This document shows positions 24,327 through 33,373 of a stretch of 64,000 nucleotides of DNA, in pieces (position 1 is the first letter of the stretch; each line of letters begins with the position of its first letter). Both the position numbers and the translations under genes were made by a program. Source of the DNA: Roseomonas sp. (GTDB taxonomy: Bacteria; Pseudomonadota; Alphaproteobacteria; Acetobacterales; Acetobacteraceae). The notes below the pieces were generated by a model. The model saw only the letters and a list, made by a program, of their open reading frames with translations. It ran no database searches and was not told the DNA's origin. The DNA lies in assembly GCA_020249285.1 (NCBI GenBank), contig JADCFX010000044.1, positions 1 through 64,000 of the forward strand. Reading direction: 5' to 3'.

Positions 24327-27209
24327 TCAGTCCTTCTTGAGCTTCAACGCGGCGAGCACCGCAAAGGGGCTGTCGGGGCGCGGCATGGCGGGGAGCGCCA
24401 CACGATCTTCCCGTGGCGGCCGAGGGCCGCGCGGGCGGTCATTGCCGCCCTTATTGCTGTAATGCTGGCGCTGCTGCTGCCCGCCATCGGGCTTCGGGCG
24501 GCGATCCGGGCGCTGATCCGGCCTGCGTTCCGGGCGTTGCTGTTCGGGCGGTGCTTGGTCTGGCGTGGTGCCCTCAGCCGCAGTGGCCTCCGCTGGTTTG
24601 TCGTCGCGTCGGCGCTGATCCGGGCGGGGGCCGCGCCGTTCGGGGCGCCGATCATCGCGGCGCGGGCCCTGCTGGCGCGCCTCGAAGCGGGGCGCGCGCT
24701 GCTGGCCGATCCGCGCGGGCGCGGGTGGGCCGAATTGCTTTTCATCTTCGGTGTCGGCTGGGATCATCCGAAAGCCCATGGCATCCAGCACCGGGCCAAG
24801 GTTTTCGCCCTTGATCCCCAGGCGGCTTGCCAAATCCCCCGGCAACAGCGCGGGCGCCTTACGCGTCAGATGCCCTAATTCGCCGGCGATGCGTTCCGCC
24901 ACATCCAGGCGCAGCAGCACCGGCCCCGCCGGCAGCCAGCCCATGGTCTCGGCAAAGCCGCGCGGCCAATCGGCGGGCGGCGCCACCGCAATCAAGCCAC
25001 CCGAGGGCAGCTTCGGCGTTTCAATGCCGCGCAGCAGGGACCAAAGCTGCGCACGCAAAGCCATGGCGCGCGGCTTCAGCGCTTCCGGCACGTAAAGCGC
25101 ATAGCGCCCGGCGCGGATGCCAATGCCCTTCAGCTTCTGGCGCAGATCGGGGCGAATCTCCCCATCCGTGGCACCCATGGCCAAGCCCAATTCTTCCCGC
25201 AGCCGAAAGGCCGGGCCGCGCAAGGTATTGTCTTCCGAAGCCTTTTCCTCGGCGGTGAAAATCGCGCCCAGATCGCGCTTCACCAGTGCTTCGATCCAGG
25301 TGGCCAGACGCGCACGGATACGTTCGCGCTGCGCGCCATCGAGAAATTCTGACGGCAGTACATCAATCTGCGGCTTGCCGGGTTCAGAACCGGGCTTCAG
25401 CTTCGCCACTTCCGCAATATCGCCAAGCCCCGCCGGCATATTCGGCGCATGGGAATAGGCCCAGGTCACGCCATGCTGCGGCGTCAGCGCAAACGCTTCA
25501 TCCTTCGCGGTTTCCAGCATGGAAACGCGGCGCGGAATTTCGGCGCCCAAGGCACGGCGCGCCGCGCGCAGCACCACGCGGCGTTCTTCTTCCTTCACCG
25601 TCGCCGCATCGGGTTCAAACAGGAAGCCCTTCACATGGCCGACCGGATGGCCTTCCACCACCACTTCCCCGCGGCGCGTGACGGCGGAAAGCAATTCCTC
25701 ATCGCTTTCATCGAGTGCGCGGATCAAATGCGCCGCGCGGCGGTCCACAAAGCGCGCGGTCAGGCTTTCATGCAAAGCGTCGGAGACCATGTCTTCCACG
25801 CGCCGCGCTTCTGCCTGAAGCTCCGCCGCATTATCCAGCCAATCGGCCCGCGCCGCGACATAGGCCCAGACGCGAATGGCCGAAAGCCGCGACATCAGCG
25901 TATCAAGATCACCTTCCGCCATGCCAAGCTGCGCGAGTGATGAGGCCACCCAATCGCCCGGCAACCGGCCTTCCCGCGCCAGATGCGTGAAGATGCGCGC
26001 GCAAATCCGAGTGTGGCTGTCATCCGCCAGCTTGCGGAAATCCGGCACCTGGCAGGCTTCCCAAAGCAGCCGCACGCGAGATGCCGTATCGGCCAGGCCA
26101 CGAATTTCTTCTTCCCGCACCAGCATGGAAAGCGTGATGTGGTCCACCGCATCATGGCCCTTGGCAAGACCAGGCAAAGGAGCCGACGCACCAAGACTAT
26201 CAAGCAATGTCTCGACCGAAGAAAAATCCAAATCCGAATTGCGCCAGGCGAGCGTCTTCAGCGGTTCAAACGCATGCGTTTCGATCTGGGTGATGATGTC
26301 ATCATCCAGTGTCGGCGCATCCGCCGTGGTGCCGAAAGTGCCATCGCGCATGCCACGCCCGGCGCGGCCCGCGATTTGTGCGATTTCTTGGGCGGTGAGC
26401 GCACGCGGCTGGTGGCCATCAAACTTGTTGAGCGCGGCCAGCGCCACATGGTCCACATCCATATTGAGGCCCATGCCGATCGCATCCGTCGCCACCAGGA
26501 AATCCACTTCCCGGTTTTGATAGAGCGCCACTTGCGCATTGCGGGTGCGCGGGGAAAGTCGGCCCATCACCACCGCGCATCCGCCATGCCGGCGGCGCAC
26601 CGCTTCGGCAATGGCGTAAACTTCCTGTGCGCTGAAGGCGACAATGGCGGAACGCGCCGGCAATCGAGATAGCTTGGCGGGGCCGGCGTAACTCAGTTGC
26701 GAAAGCCGGGCGCGGGTTTCGATTTCAGCGCGCGGAATCAAGCGGCGCAGCAAGGGCGCGATGGTCTCAGCGCCCAGGAACATGGTTTCCACCATGCCGC
26801 GCGCATTGAGCAGCCGATCGGTAAAGACATGCCCACGATCCGGGTCCGCGCAAAGCTGAATTTCATCAATGGCGAGGAATTCCACAGGACGATCCAGCGG
26901 CATGGCTTCCACCGTGCAGGCGAAGTATTTCGCCTCGGGCGGGACAATCTTTTCCTCGCCGGTGATCAGGGCAACGTAGCGTTCGCCCTTCATCGCCACC
27001 ATGCGATCATAATTTTCACGCGCCAGCAGCCGCAGCGGAAAGCCGATACTGCCCGAGGCATGGGCGAGCATCCGCTCAATCGCGAGGTGGGTCTTGCCGG
27101 TATTGGTCGGGCCAAGAATGGCGCGAACCCTGGGTTCGAACATGCGGGGGTCAATGTCCAAGAAAGTAAAACGCGACGCTCCGTGGCATGACGCGGCGCG
27201 CTTGTCCAT
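24327..27209 (-). CDS. SUV3-like superfamily 2 RNA helicase
   Basis: A 960-residue helicase. Motif I is G-P-T-N-T-G-K-T-H near residue 35, motif II is D-E-I-Q, and motif VI is Q-I-A-G-R-A-G-R-G, the pattern of mitochondrial SUV3 and its alphaproteobacterial relatives. The middle is helical, and the last 130 residues are a disordered Arg/Pro/Gln-rich tail (repeated R-P-D-Q-R, R-R-D-D) likely to bind RNA. The start is uncertain: ATG 27209 or ATG 27143, neither with a strong ribosome-binding site. It is transcribed divergently from the MFS gene, only 33 bases apart. Confidence 0.9.
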   Translation of the reverse strand: MDKRAASCHGASRFTFLDIDPRMFEPRVRAILGPTNTGKTHLAIERMLAHASGSIGFPLRLLARENYDRMVAMKGERYVALITGEEKIVPPEAKYFACTVEAMPLDRPVEFLAIDEIQLCADPDRGHVFTDRLLNARGMVETMFLGAETIAPLLRRLIPRAEIETRARLSQLSYAGPAKLSRLPARSAIVAFSAQEVYAIAEAVRRRHGGCAVVMGRLSPRTRNAQVALYQNREVDFLVATDAIGMGLNMDVDHVALAALNKFDGHQPRALTAQEIAQIAGRAGRGMRDGTFGTTADAPTLDDDIITQIETHAFEPLKTLAWRNSDLDFSSVETLLDSLGASAPLPGLAKGHDAVDHITLSMLVREEEIRGLADTASRVRLLWEACQVPDFRKLADDSHTRICARIFTHLAREGRLPGDWVASSLAQLGMAEGDLDTLMSRLSAIRVWAYVAARADWLDNAAELQAEARRVEDMVSDALHESLTARFVDRRAAHLIRALDESDEELLSAVTRRGEVVVEGHPVGHVKGFLFEPDAATVKEEERRVVLRAARRALGAEIPRRVSMLETAKDEAFALTPQHGVTWAYSHAPNMPAGLGDIAEVAKLKPGSEPGKPQIDVLPSEFLDGAQRERIRARLATWIEALVKRDLGAIFTAEEKASEDNTLRGPAFRLREELGLAMGATDGEIRPDLRQKLKGIGIRAGRYALYVPEALKPRAMALRAQLWSLLRGIETPKLPSGGLIAVAPPADWPRGFAETMGWLPAGPVLLRLDVAERIAGELGHLTRKAPALLPGDLASRLGIKGENLGPVLDAMGFRMIPADTEDEKQFGPPAPARIGQQRAPRFEARQQGPRRDDRRPERRGPRPDQRRRDDKPAEATAAEGTTPDQAPPEQQRPERRPDQRPDRRPKPDGGQQQRQHYSNKGGNDRPRGPRPPREDRVALPAMPRPDSPFAVLAALKLKKD

Positions 27210-27242
27210 GGTGACGGCAGCGGGCAGGGTGGCGGGCCTGTG

Positions 27243-28370
27243 ATGAGCCCCTCCACCCGCTTCGCCCTGATCTTCGCCGCGCAATTCGCGGCCTTTGGCG
27301 TGATGATGCCCTTTCTGCCGCCGCTTTTGCTGGCGCGCGGGCTGACGCCGGCTGATCTTGGCACGGTGCTGGCCGCCGGTAGCGCGCTGAAATTGCTGGC
27401 GGGGCCTTTGGGCGGGCGCGTTGCGGATTGGTTGGGTGATCCGCGGTTGGTGCTGATTTGTTGTACCAGCTTAGCGGCCATTGTTGCGGCGGGCTTTGGG
27501 CTGGTTGGTGGATTTTGGGCTTTGCTGCTGGTGAATTTGGCGCTGTCGGCGGCCTTGGCGCCGACCACCGCGCTTGCTGATGCGATGGCACTGCGCGCCG
27601 CCCGCGAACCCCCCGGCTTTGATTATGGCCGCGCCCGGGCGGCTGGTTCCGCAAGCTTTATCCTGGCTGCGGTGGCCGCCGGCGCGCTGGTGGGTGTGCT
27701 GGGGGCGGGGAGTGCTGCCTGGCTGATTGCCGCCATGCTTGGCCTTGGCGCGGCGGCGGCGTTTCTGCTGCCGCGCGCTGAGGGCTTTGGGCGCGGCGGC
27801 GCAAGCGGGTTTCGTGCCGCACTCGCGCTGCCCTGGCTTAGGCGCCTGATGCTGATTGCCGCGCTGATGCAGGGCAGCCACGCGGCCTATTACGCCTTCG
27901 GGTCCATCCATTGGCAGGAATTGGGCTTCAGCGCCGGGGTGATTGGTCTGCTTTGGGGCTGGGGCGTGGTGGCGGAGGTGGCGTTGTTCATGTGGGGGCG
28001 GGGCTTGGTGGACAAGCTTGGCGTGCGCGGCATGATTTTACTGGCGGCCGGGGCGGGCTTGGTCCGCTGGCCGATCATGGCCGTAAGTGAAAGCCTGGCG
28101 CCGCTGATTTTCGCCCAAGCGCTGCATGCGCTGACTTTTGGCGCCATGCATCTGGCGGCGATCAAACTATTGCAGGAACGCGTGCCGGGCAGTCTGGGCG
28201 GCACGGCGCAAACTCTGCTTGGCGCCGCCGTTGGGGCCATGACCACGCTGCTGACGCTGGCCTGTGGGCCCGGCTATGCCGCGCTGGGGGCGGGGATTTT
28301 CTGGGCCATGGCGGGGCTTTGTGGGGTGGTGGCTGTGTTGGTGGCGGCGGGTAGCCTCAGCCGCGAGTGA
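27243..28370 (+). CDS. MFS transporter (HcaT/MFS_1-like)
   Basis: A 375-residue permease with 12 predicted transmembrane helices. The first loop has G-R-V-A-D-W-L-G-D, the MFS signature between helices 2 and 3. The opening A-F-G-V-M-M-P-F-L-P-P-L-L-L-A-R-G-L and the late L-H-A-L-T-F-G-A-M-H-L-A-A-I resemble the sugar/phenylpropionate MFS_1-like group. ATG 27243 is preferred over GTG 27240. The substrate is unknown. Confidence 0.88.
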   Translation: MSPSTRFALIFAAQFAAFGVMMPFLPPLLLARGLTPADLGTVLAAGSALKLLAGPLGGRVADWLGDPRLVLICCTSLAAIVAAGFGLVGGFWALLLVNLALSAALAPTTALADAMALRAAREPPGFDYGRARAAGSASFILAAVAAGALVGVLGAGSAAWLIAAMLGLGAAAAFLLPRAEGFGRGGASGFRAALALPWLRRLMLIAALMQGSHAAYYAFGSIHWQELGFSAGVIGLLWGWGVVAEVALFMWGRGLVDKLGVRGMILLAAGAGLVRWPIMAVSESLAPLIFAQALHALTFGAMHLAAIKLLQERVPGSLGGTAQTLLGAAVGAMTTLLTLACGPGYAALGAGIFWAMAGLCGVVAVLVAAGSLSRE

Positions 28371-28413
28371 TTCGCGTGACCACACCGTTTTCGATCAGCC
28401 CGGTTGCGTGATG
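28361..28413 (-). pseudogene. Decayed C-terminal fragment of an I78 inhibitor gene
   Basis: Read on the minus strand, 28361-28413 encodes A-T-G-L-I-E-N-G-V-V-T-R-I-T-R-G followed by a stop. The intact I78-family protein at 58118-58420 ends A-T-G-L-I-E-N-G-V-V-T-Q-I-T-C-G and stop. The nucleotide match is close and breaks off sharply upstream. No start or N-terminal half remains, and the conserved final Cys has become Arg. The fragment overlaps the end of the MFS gene by ten bases. Confidence 0.75.
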
Positions 28414-28633
28414 GGCCGCAGCCTTGCGGGTTTTGGGTTTGGCGTTTGCCCATGTGGCTAGCTGGTGTGTTTGCTGAGTGTATTGGATGCTATCTGTTGA
28501 GTCGTCACGCTTAACTTTGTCAGCAATGATCATGTGCAGTATGCCGGCCTCGCCGCATTCTCGGTACGATCTATGGTAGCATTCGGCAACGATCGAATGC
28601 CCTCTGAGAGAACATCAGCATGCGTCAGGTTTT
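28414..28633. other. Non-coding gap with lower GC
   Basis: About 220 bases between the I78 fragment and the end of amiC with no gene that I can support. The stretch 28490-28600 is visibly poorer in GC than the flanks and has no codon-bias signal. It may be further debris of the lost gene or of an insertion. Confidence 0.5.
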
Positions 28634-29800
28634 TCAGCCGGGCCTGGGGCGCTGGGTGGAACCAACCCAGGCTTCCACCGCGCGGGCCAGGCTTGTCGCG
28701 ATCAGGGCGCGGTGTTCGGGCTTGCGCAAGGCGGCTTCATCTTCCGGGTCAGAAAGGAAGCCCATTTCCACGAGCACGGATGGCACTTCCGGCGCCTTCA
28801 GCACGATGAAGCCGGCTTCACGCCTTGGTTTTGGCAGGATGGGCACGGCGCGGGTCAATTCGCGCACCGCCACCCGCGCGAAGCGGGCGGAATCGCCAAG
28901 GGTTTCTTGGCGCATCAAGCTCAGTAATATCGCCTGCACCTCCGGCGACACGGAGGGCAGGCTAAGGCCACCCGCAAGATCGGCGTTGTTTTCGCGCTGC
29001 GCGAGGGCTTCGGATAGCGGGTCGCTCGCGGTCTCGGCCAGGGTATAGACACTGGCCCCCTTCGCCCCCGGTGCGGAATCGGCATGGAGCGAGATCAGCA
29101 GCGCAGCTTCGCGCGTGCGGGCGAAGGCCACGCGGTCCGCGAGGGAGATGAATTCATCACGCTCCCGCGTCATGGCGACACGGCATTTGCCGCCTTCTTG
29201 CAGTTTGCGGCGCAGGGCCTGGGCGGCGGCGAGGGTCAGACGCTTTTCTTCCGTGCCGCGCCGGCCGATGGCGCCAGGGTCATAGCCGCCATGGCCGGGG
29301 TCAATTACCACCAGCGGCAGGGCAGGGGCGCTGCCTTGCGCCAAGGGCATGTCCCGGCGCGCCGCCGCTGCGAAGGCCTCAGAACTCGCGGGGGCGATTT
29401 CCACCAGCAACCGCCCAGCCGGCCCAGGCAGCCGGCGCGGCAAGGCGGGGCGCGCCAAGTTCAGGCGCAATTCCTTGGCTTCGTCATCAAATACCGCGCT
29501 AAATACCGCGCTGGCGACCGGCCCTGCCGAGCCCAACCGCGCCGGCCCTTGCCAGGTCACGCCGGGCAGGGAAAGTACAAGGCGAGGCGGCTCGGCCAAG
29601 GCGCGCCATTCCCAGGAAAGCGGGCCTTCCAGCGTCAGTGAAAGCCGCGCCACGCGGCCTTCGGCTTTGAGGCTGGCGGCATTGACGGAAGCGGCCAAGG
29701 CTGGCTTGGCGCCGCCCAAAACCACCCCGCCTAACCCCAGGAAATGTCGGCGCCCTATGCCCATGCCGTCATGCTTCTCTCGTCGCTCTTGCGACGCCAT
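28634..29800 (-). CDS. amiC: N-acetylmuramoyl-L-alanine amidase (AmiC-type)
   Basis: A 388-residue zinc amidase that cleaves septal peptidoglycan. A twin-arginine-type signal (G-R-R-H-F-L-G-L-G-G) near the N-terminus indicates Tat export. An AMIN domain covers about residues 40-140, and the amidase_3 domain follows with V-I-D-P-G-H-G-G-Y-D-P-G, a conserved Glu after G-T-E-E-K, and S-L-H-A-D-S-A. ATG 29764 is a possible alternative start. The C-terminal region has the usual V-E-M-G-F-L-S. Confidence 0.93.
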   Translation of the reverse strand: MASQERREKHDGMGIGRRHFLGLGGVVLGGAKPALAASVNAASLKAEGRVARLSLTLEGPLSWEWRALAEPPRLVLSLPGVTWQGPARLGSAGPVASAVFSAVFDDEAKELRLNLARPALPRRLPGPAGRLLVEIAPASSEAFAAAARRDMPLAQGSAPALPLVVIDPGHGGYDPGAIGRRGTEEKRLTLAAAQALRRKLQEGGKCRVAMTRERDEFISLADRVAFARTREAALLISLHADSAPGAKGASVYTLAETASDPLSEALAQRENNADLAGGLSLPSVSPEVQAILLSLMRQETLGDSARFARVAVRELTRAVPILPKPRREAGFIVLKAPEVPSVLVEMGFLSDPEDEAALRKPEHRALIATSLARAVEAWVGSTQRPRPG

Positions 29801-30012
29801 TTACCGGCCCTTCCGCGCCATGTCATCCGAAACGCGACCCGGCCAATGGCGCCCATGTTTTCGCGCTTGATTAATGGCGCAAAACCAAGGCTAAATGAAA
29901 TTGTCAGGACTGCCAAAGCGTCATAGACCCAAAGGCAGCGTGTGGGGAGGAGCGATGGCGATCACTGGCCATCCGGCGCGGATTTTGACCGCATGTAATG
30001 GGGCAAAGCGCC

Positions 30013-30798
30013 ATGTCGCTGCTTGAAGTGCGCGATATTGTCGTGCGTTTTGGTGGCGTAACCGCTGTGGCCGGCGTTTCCTTCGATGTGGAAGCAGGCC
30101 AGATTTGCGGCCTGATTGGCCCCAATGGCGCGGGCAAGACAACGCTGTTCAACGTCATCAGCGGCATCTACCGCCCGAATGAGGGTAGTGTGCGCTTCGA
30201 TGGCCATATCACCACCAATGAACCGCGCCACCGCATGGCGCCACTTGGCCTGGGGCGCACCTTCCAGAACCTGGCCTTGTTCAAATCCATGACCGTGCGC
30301 GAAAACATCCTGGCCGGCGCGCATTCCGCAGGCCACGCCGGATTTCTGGCCAATGCGCTCCGCCTGCCGCGCGCGCGGGCTGAAGATCGGGCAGCGCGGG
30401 ATCGCGCGGCGGAATTGCTGGCACTTTTGCAATTGGAAGCGGTTGCTGATCTGCCAGTGGTTGATCTGCCCTTTGGCACGCAAAAACGGGTCGAGATGGC
30501 GCGCGCGCTGATCAGCCGGCCTAAGCTTTTGTTGTTGGATGAACCCGCAGGCGGGCTCAATCACGGTGAGGTGGATGAATTGGCCAGCTTGTTCCACGAG
30601 GTGCGGACAAGCTTCAAGCTCGCCATTCTGCTTGTGGAACATCACATGTCGCTGGTGATGCGCGTATCGGACAAGGTTGTGGCGCTCGATTTCGGCAAGA
30701 AGATCGCGGATGGCACACCCGATGAGGTGCGGAGCAGCCCGGAAGTCATCCGCGCCTATCTGGGCGATGGCCATGCGGATGCGGCCCATGCTGCTTGA
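30013..30798 (+). CDS. livG: Branched-chain amino acid ABC transporter ATP-binding protein LivG
   Basis: A 261-residue ABC ATPase. Walker A is G-P-N-G-A-G-K-T-T, and Walker B L-L-L-L-D-E-P-A-G-G-L-N. The signature loop is degenerate: where L-S-G-G-Q is expected there is L-P-F-G-T-Q-K-R-V-E-M-A-R-A-L, as is usual in the LivG branch. The H-loop lies in L-V-E-H-H-M. The start is placed at ATG 30013 for family length; ATG 29998 is an alternative. It overlaps livF by 11 bases and begins the liv operon. Confidence 0.93.
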   Translation: MSLLEVRDIVVRFGGVTAVAGVSFDVEAGQICGLIGPNGAGKTTLFNVISGIYRPNEGSVRFDGHITTNEPRHRMAPLGLGRTFQNLALFKSMTVRENILAGAHSAGHAGFLANALRLPRARAEDRAARDRAAELLALLQLEAVADLPVVDLPFGTQKRVEMARALISRPKLLLLDEPAGGLNHGEVDELASLFHEVRTSFKLAILLVEHHMSLVMRVSDKVVALDFGKKIADGTPDEVRSSPEVIRAYLGDGHADAAHAA

Positions 30799-31492
30799 GG
30801 TCAAAAATCTCCGCGCTGGTTACGGCCCGACGCAGGTTCTGTTTGGGCTTGATTTCGCGGTGGCGGAAGGTGGTGTCACGGCCCTGCTGGGTGCCAATGG
30901 CGCGGGCAAGACCACAACGCTGCGCGCGGTTTCCGGCCTGATCCGCCCGGAAGGTGAAGTGCTGCTTTCCGGCCAGCGTGTCTCTGGCCTGATGACGGAA
31001 TCCATCGCGCGGCTTGGTGTGGCGCATGTGCCCGATGGGCGCGGCACCTTCATGGAATTGACGGTGGAGGAGAATTTTCGCCTGGGCGCCTATACACGGC
31101 GCGATCCCGATGTGGCGGCGGATTTCGCGCGCATGTGGGAATGGTTCCCGCGCCTGAAGCAGCGCTGGCGCCAGCAGGCGGGCACGCTTTCGGGCGGAGA
31201 GCAGCAAATGCTTGCCATTGCGCGCGCGCTTTTGCTGCGGCCCAAGCTTTTGTTGCTGGATGAACCAAGCTTCGGCTTGGCGCCGCTGATTGTGCAGGAC
31301 ATCTTTGCCATTCTGCGCCGCATTCGCGAAGAAAGCGGCGTTGGCATTTTGCTCGTGGAACAAAACGCCAATTTGGCGCTTGATCTGGCCGATCATGCCT
31401 ATCTGCTTGAGACTGGCCGCATTGTCATGTCAGGCCCCGCTGCCGAGATCAGGCAGGATGAGGCCATTCGTCGTTCCTATCTGGGATATTGA
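30788..31492 (+). CDS. livF: Branched-chain amino acid ABC transporter ATP-binding protein LivF
   Basis: A 234-residue ABC ATPase with Walker A G-A-N-G-A-G-K-T-T, signature L-S-G-G-E-Q-Q-M-L-A-I-A-R-A-L and Walker B L-L-L-L-D-E-P-S-F-G-L-A-P. V-E-Q-N-A-N-L-A-L replaces the H-loop His with Gln-Asn, as in other LivF proteins. ATG 30788 gives the standard length. It forms a heterodimer with LivG. Confidence 0.94.
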   Translation: MLLEVKNLRAGYGPTQVLFGLDFAVAEGGVTALLGANGAGKTTTLRAVSGLIRPEGEVLLSGQRVSGLMTESIARLGVAHVPDGRGTFMELTVEENFRLGAYTRRDPDVAADFARMWEWFPRLKQRWRQQAGTLSGGEQQMLAIARALLLRPKLLLLDEPSFGLAPLIVQDIFAILRRIREESGVGILLVEQNANLALDLADHAYLLETGRIVMSGPAAEIRQDEAIRRSYLGY

Positions 31493-31495
31493 AGA

Positions 31496-32368
31496 ATGGA
31501 AGCCTTTCTGTTGCAGCTTGCGGCCGGCATCGCGACAGGCGGCATTTACGCCTCGGTCGCGCTGGCGATTGTGATGATCTACCAGGCGACGCATCATGTG
31601 AATTTCGCGCAAGGCGAAATGGCGACGCTTTCCACCTTCATTGCGCTGACCATGATCCAGGCGGGCCTGCCCTATTGGGTGGCTTTTGCCGGGACGCTGG
31701 TGGTTTCCTTCGTGATGGGCGCGCTGGTGGAACGCCTTATCATGCGCCCGGTGCAGCATGCGCCGATCCTGACACATGTTGGCGTTTATATCGGCATGCT
31801 GCTGATTATCGGTAATCTGACCGGCTGGGTCTTTGGCTATACGACCAAGGTGTTTCCCTCACCTTTTGAAGGCGGCGGACCGATGCTGGGCGGGCTGTTT
31901 TCGGCGCATCAGCTTGGCAGTGTTGTCGTGACACTCGCGGTGCTGATCCTGGTCTATCTGTTCTTCACCAAGACATCGCTTGGCCTTGCCATGCGGGCCG
32001 CGGCCTATAACCCGCGCTCCGCCCGGCTGGTAGGTATTCGTGTGGATGTCATGCTGGCGCTGGGCTGGGGCTTGGCGGCGGCGATTGGGTCGGTTGCCGG
32101 CATGATGGTGGCGCCCATTGTATTTCTTGATCCGAATATGATGCTGGGCATTCTGCTTTATGCCTTTGCCGGTGCTTTGCTGGGCGGGATAGATAATCCG
32201 CCCGGCGCGGTGATTGGCGGCTTTATGGTGGGTGTGCTGGAAAACCTGGCGGGCGCCTATATTGTCGGCACGGATTTGAAGCTGACGGTCGCACTCGTGA
32301 TCATCATTGGCGTCCTGGTGCTGAAACCCTCCGGCCTGTTTGGCCGCGTTGTCTTCACGCGGGTGTAA
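31496..32368 (+). CDS. livH: Branched-chain amino acid ABC transporter permease LivH
   Basis: A 290-residue inner-membrane permease with about eight helices. It shows the LivH hallmarks G-G-I-Y-A-S-V-A-L-A-I-V-M-I-Y-Q-A, H-V-N-F-A-Q-G-E-M-A near the start, and M-R-A-A-A-Y-N-P-x-S-A-R-L-V-G-I in the cytoplasmic loop that contacts the ATPases. It begins three bases after livF. Confidence 0.95.
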   Translation: MEAFLLQLAAGIATGGIYASVALAIVMIYQATHHVNFAQGEMATLSTFIALTMIQAGLPYWVAFAGTLVVSFVMGALVERLIMRPVQHAPILTHVGVYIGMLLIIGNLTGWVFGYTTKVFPSPFEGGGPMLGGLFSAHQLGSVVVTLAVLILVYLFFTKTSLGLAMRAAAYNPRSARLVGIRVDVMLALGWGLAAAIGSVAGMMVAPIVFLDPNMMLGILLYAFAGALLGGIDNPPGAVIGGFMVGVLENLAGAYIVGTDLKLTVALVIIIGVLVLKPSGLFGRVVFTRV

Positions 32369-32372
32369 GGGC

Positions 32373-33356
32373 ATGAACGCATCACCCGCGCGTTTCTTTC
32401 TTGTAGTGCTCGGTCTGGCGGCGGCCCTGGCGCCGCTTTGGGTGCTGGAAAGCTTTCATCTGTTCCAATTGACGCTTGCGGTGATCATGGCGGTCGCGGT
32501 GCTCGGGCTCAATATCGTCACGGGCTATAATGGGCAGATATCCCTGGGGCATGGCGCGTTTTTCGCGATTGGCGCCTATGTTACCTCAATCCTCATGGCG
32601 CAGGCCGATTGGTCCTTTTACGCAACGCTGCCTTTCGCTGCGGCGGTCTGTGGGTTGGTGGGCTATGCGGTTGGGCTGCCGGCGCTGCGGTTGGGCGGGC
32701 TTTACTTGGCGCTGGTGACGTTTTCGCTTGCGGTCGCGGTACCGCAATTGCTGAAACACAAGGCGCTGGAAGCCTGGACTGGCGGCGTGCAAGGCCTGTT
32801 CCTGATCAAGCCGGATCCGCCGCGTTGGCTGACTTCCGTGCTGCCCTTGAATCCCGACCAGTTCATGTATCTCAATGTACTGATCATCTCTGGCATCTGC
32901 TTTCTGCTCGCCTGGAACCTCATTCGCGGGCGCATAGGCCGCGCGCTGATGGCAACGCGAGATCACCCCACGGCGGCTGAGGCGATGGGCATGGATATCG
33001 CCGCGCTCAAGACCGGCGCTTTTGCGGTGAGTGCCATGATCACCGGTGTCGCCGGCGCGCTTTCTGCCGTGGCGGTGGAATTCGTGGCCCCCGATAGCTT
33101 CACCTTCCTGCTGTCCATCACGTTCTTCGTTGGCATGGTGGTGGGCGGGGTCGCTTCCATCCTGGGATCAATCTTTGGCGGGTTGTTCGTGCTGTTTGTG
33201 CCGAATATCGCGGAGAGCATCAGCCGCGCCGCGCCCGGCGTGATCTATGGCATGATCCTGATCATTTTTCTGTTTCTTCTGCCTGAAGGCTTCGCTGGTT
33301 TGGTGCGGCGCCTTTTGGCGAAGCTTTCATCGCCTGGAAACCCACAACCAAAATAA
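32373..33356 (+). CDS. livM: Branched-chain amino acid ABC transporter permease LivM
   Basis: A 327-residue permease, partner of LivH. Conserved parts are L-N-I-V-T-G-Y-N-G-Q-I-S-L-G-H-G-A-F-F-A-I-G-A-Y and G-R-A-L-M-A-T-R-D-H-P-T-A-A-E-A-M-G near the coupling helix. The start is ATG 32373, four bases after livH. The C-terminus ends in a short basic tail. Confidence 0.95.
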   Translation: MNASPARFFLVVLGLAAALAPLWVLESFHLFQLTLAVIMAVAVLGLNIVTGYNGQISLGHGAFFAIGAYVTSILMAQADWSFYATLPFAAAVCGLVGYAVGLPALRLGGLYLALVTFSLAVAVPQLLKHKALEAWTGGVQGLFLIKPDPPRWLTSVLPLNPDQFMYLNVLIISGICFLLAWNLIRGRIGRALMATRDHPTAAEAMGMDIAALKTGAFAVSAMITGVAGALSAVAVEFVAPDSFTFLLSITFFVGMVVGGVASILGSIFGGLFVLFVPNIAESISRAAPGVIYGMILIIFLFLLPEGFAGLVRRLLAKLSSPGNPQPK

Positions 33357-33373
33357 GCGGAGAGGAATTCACC

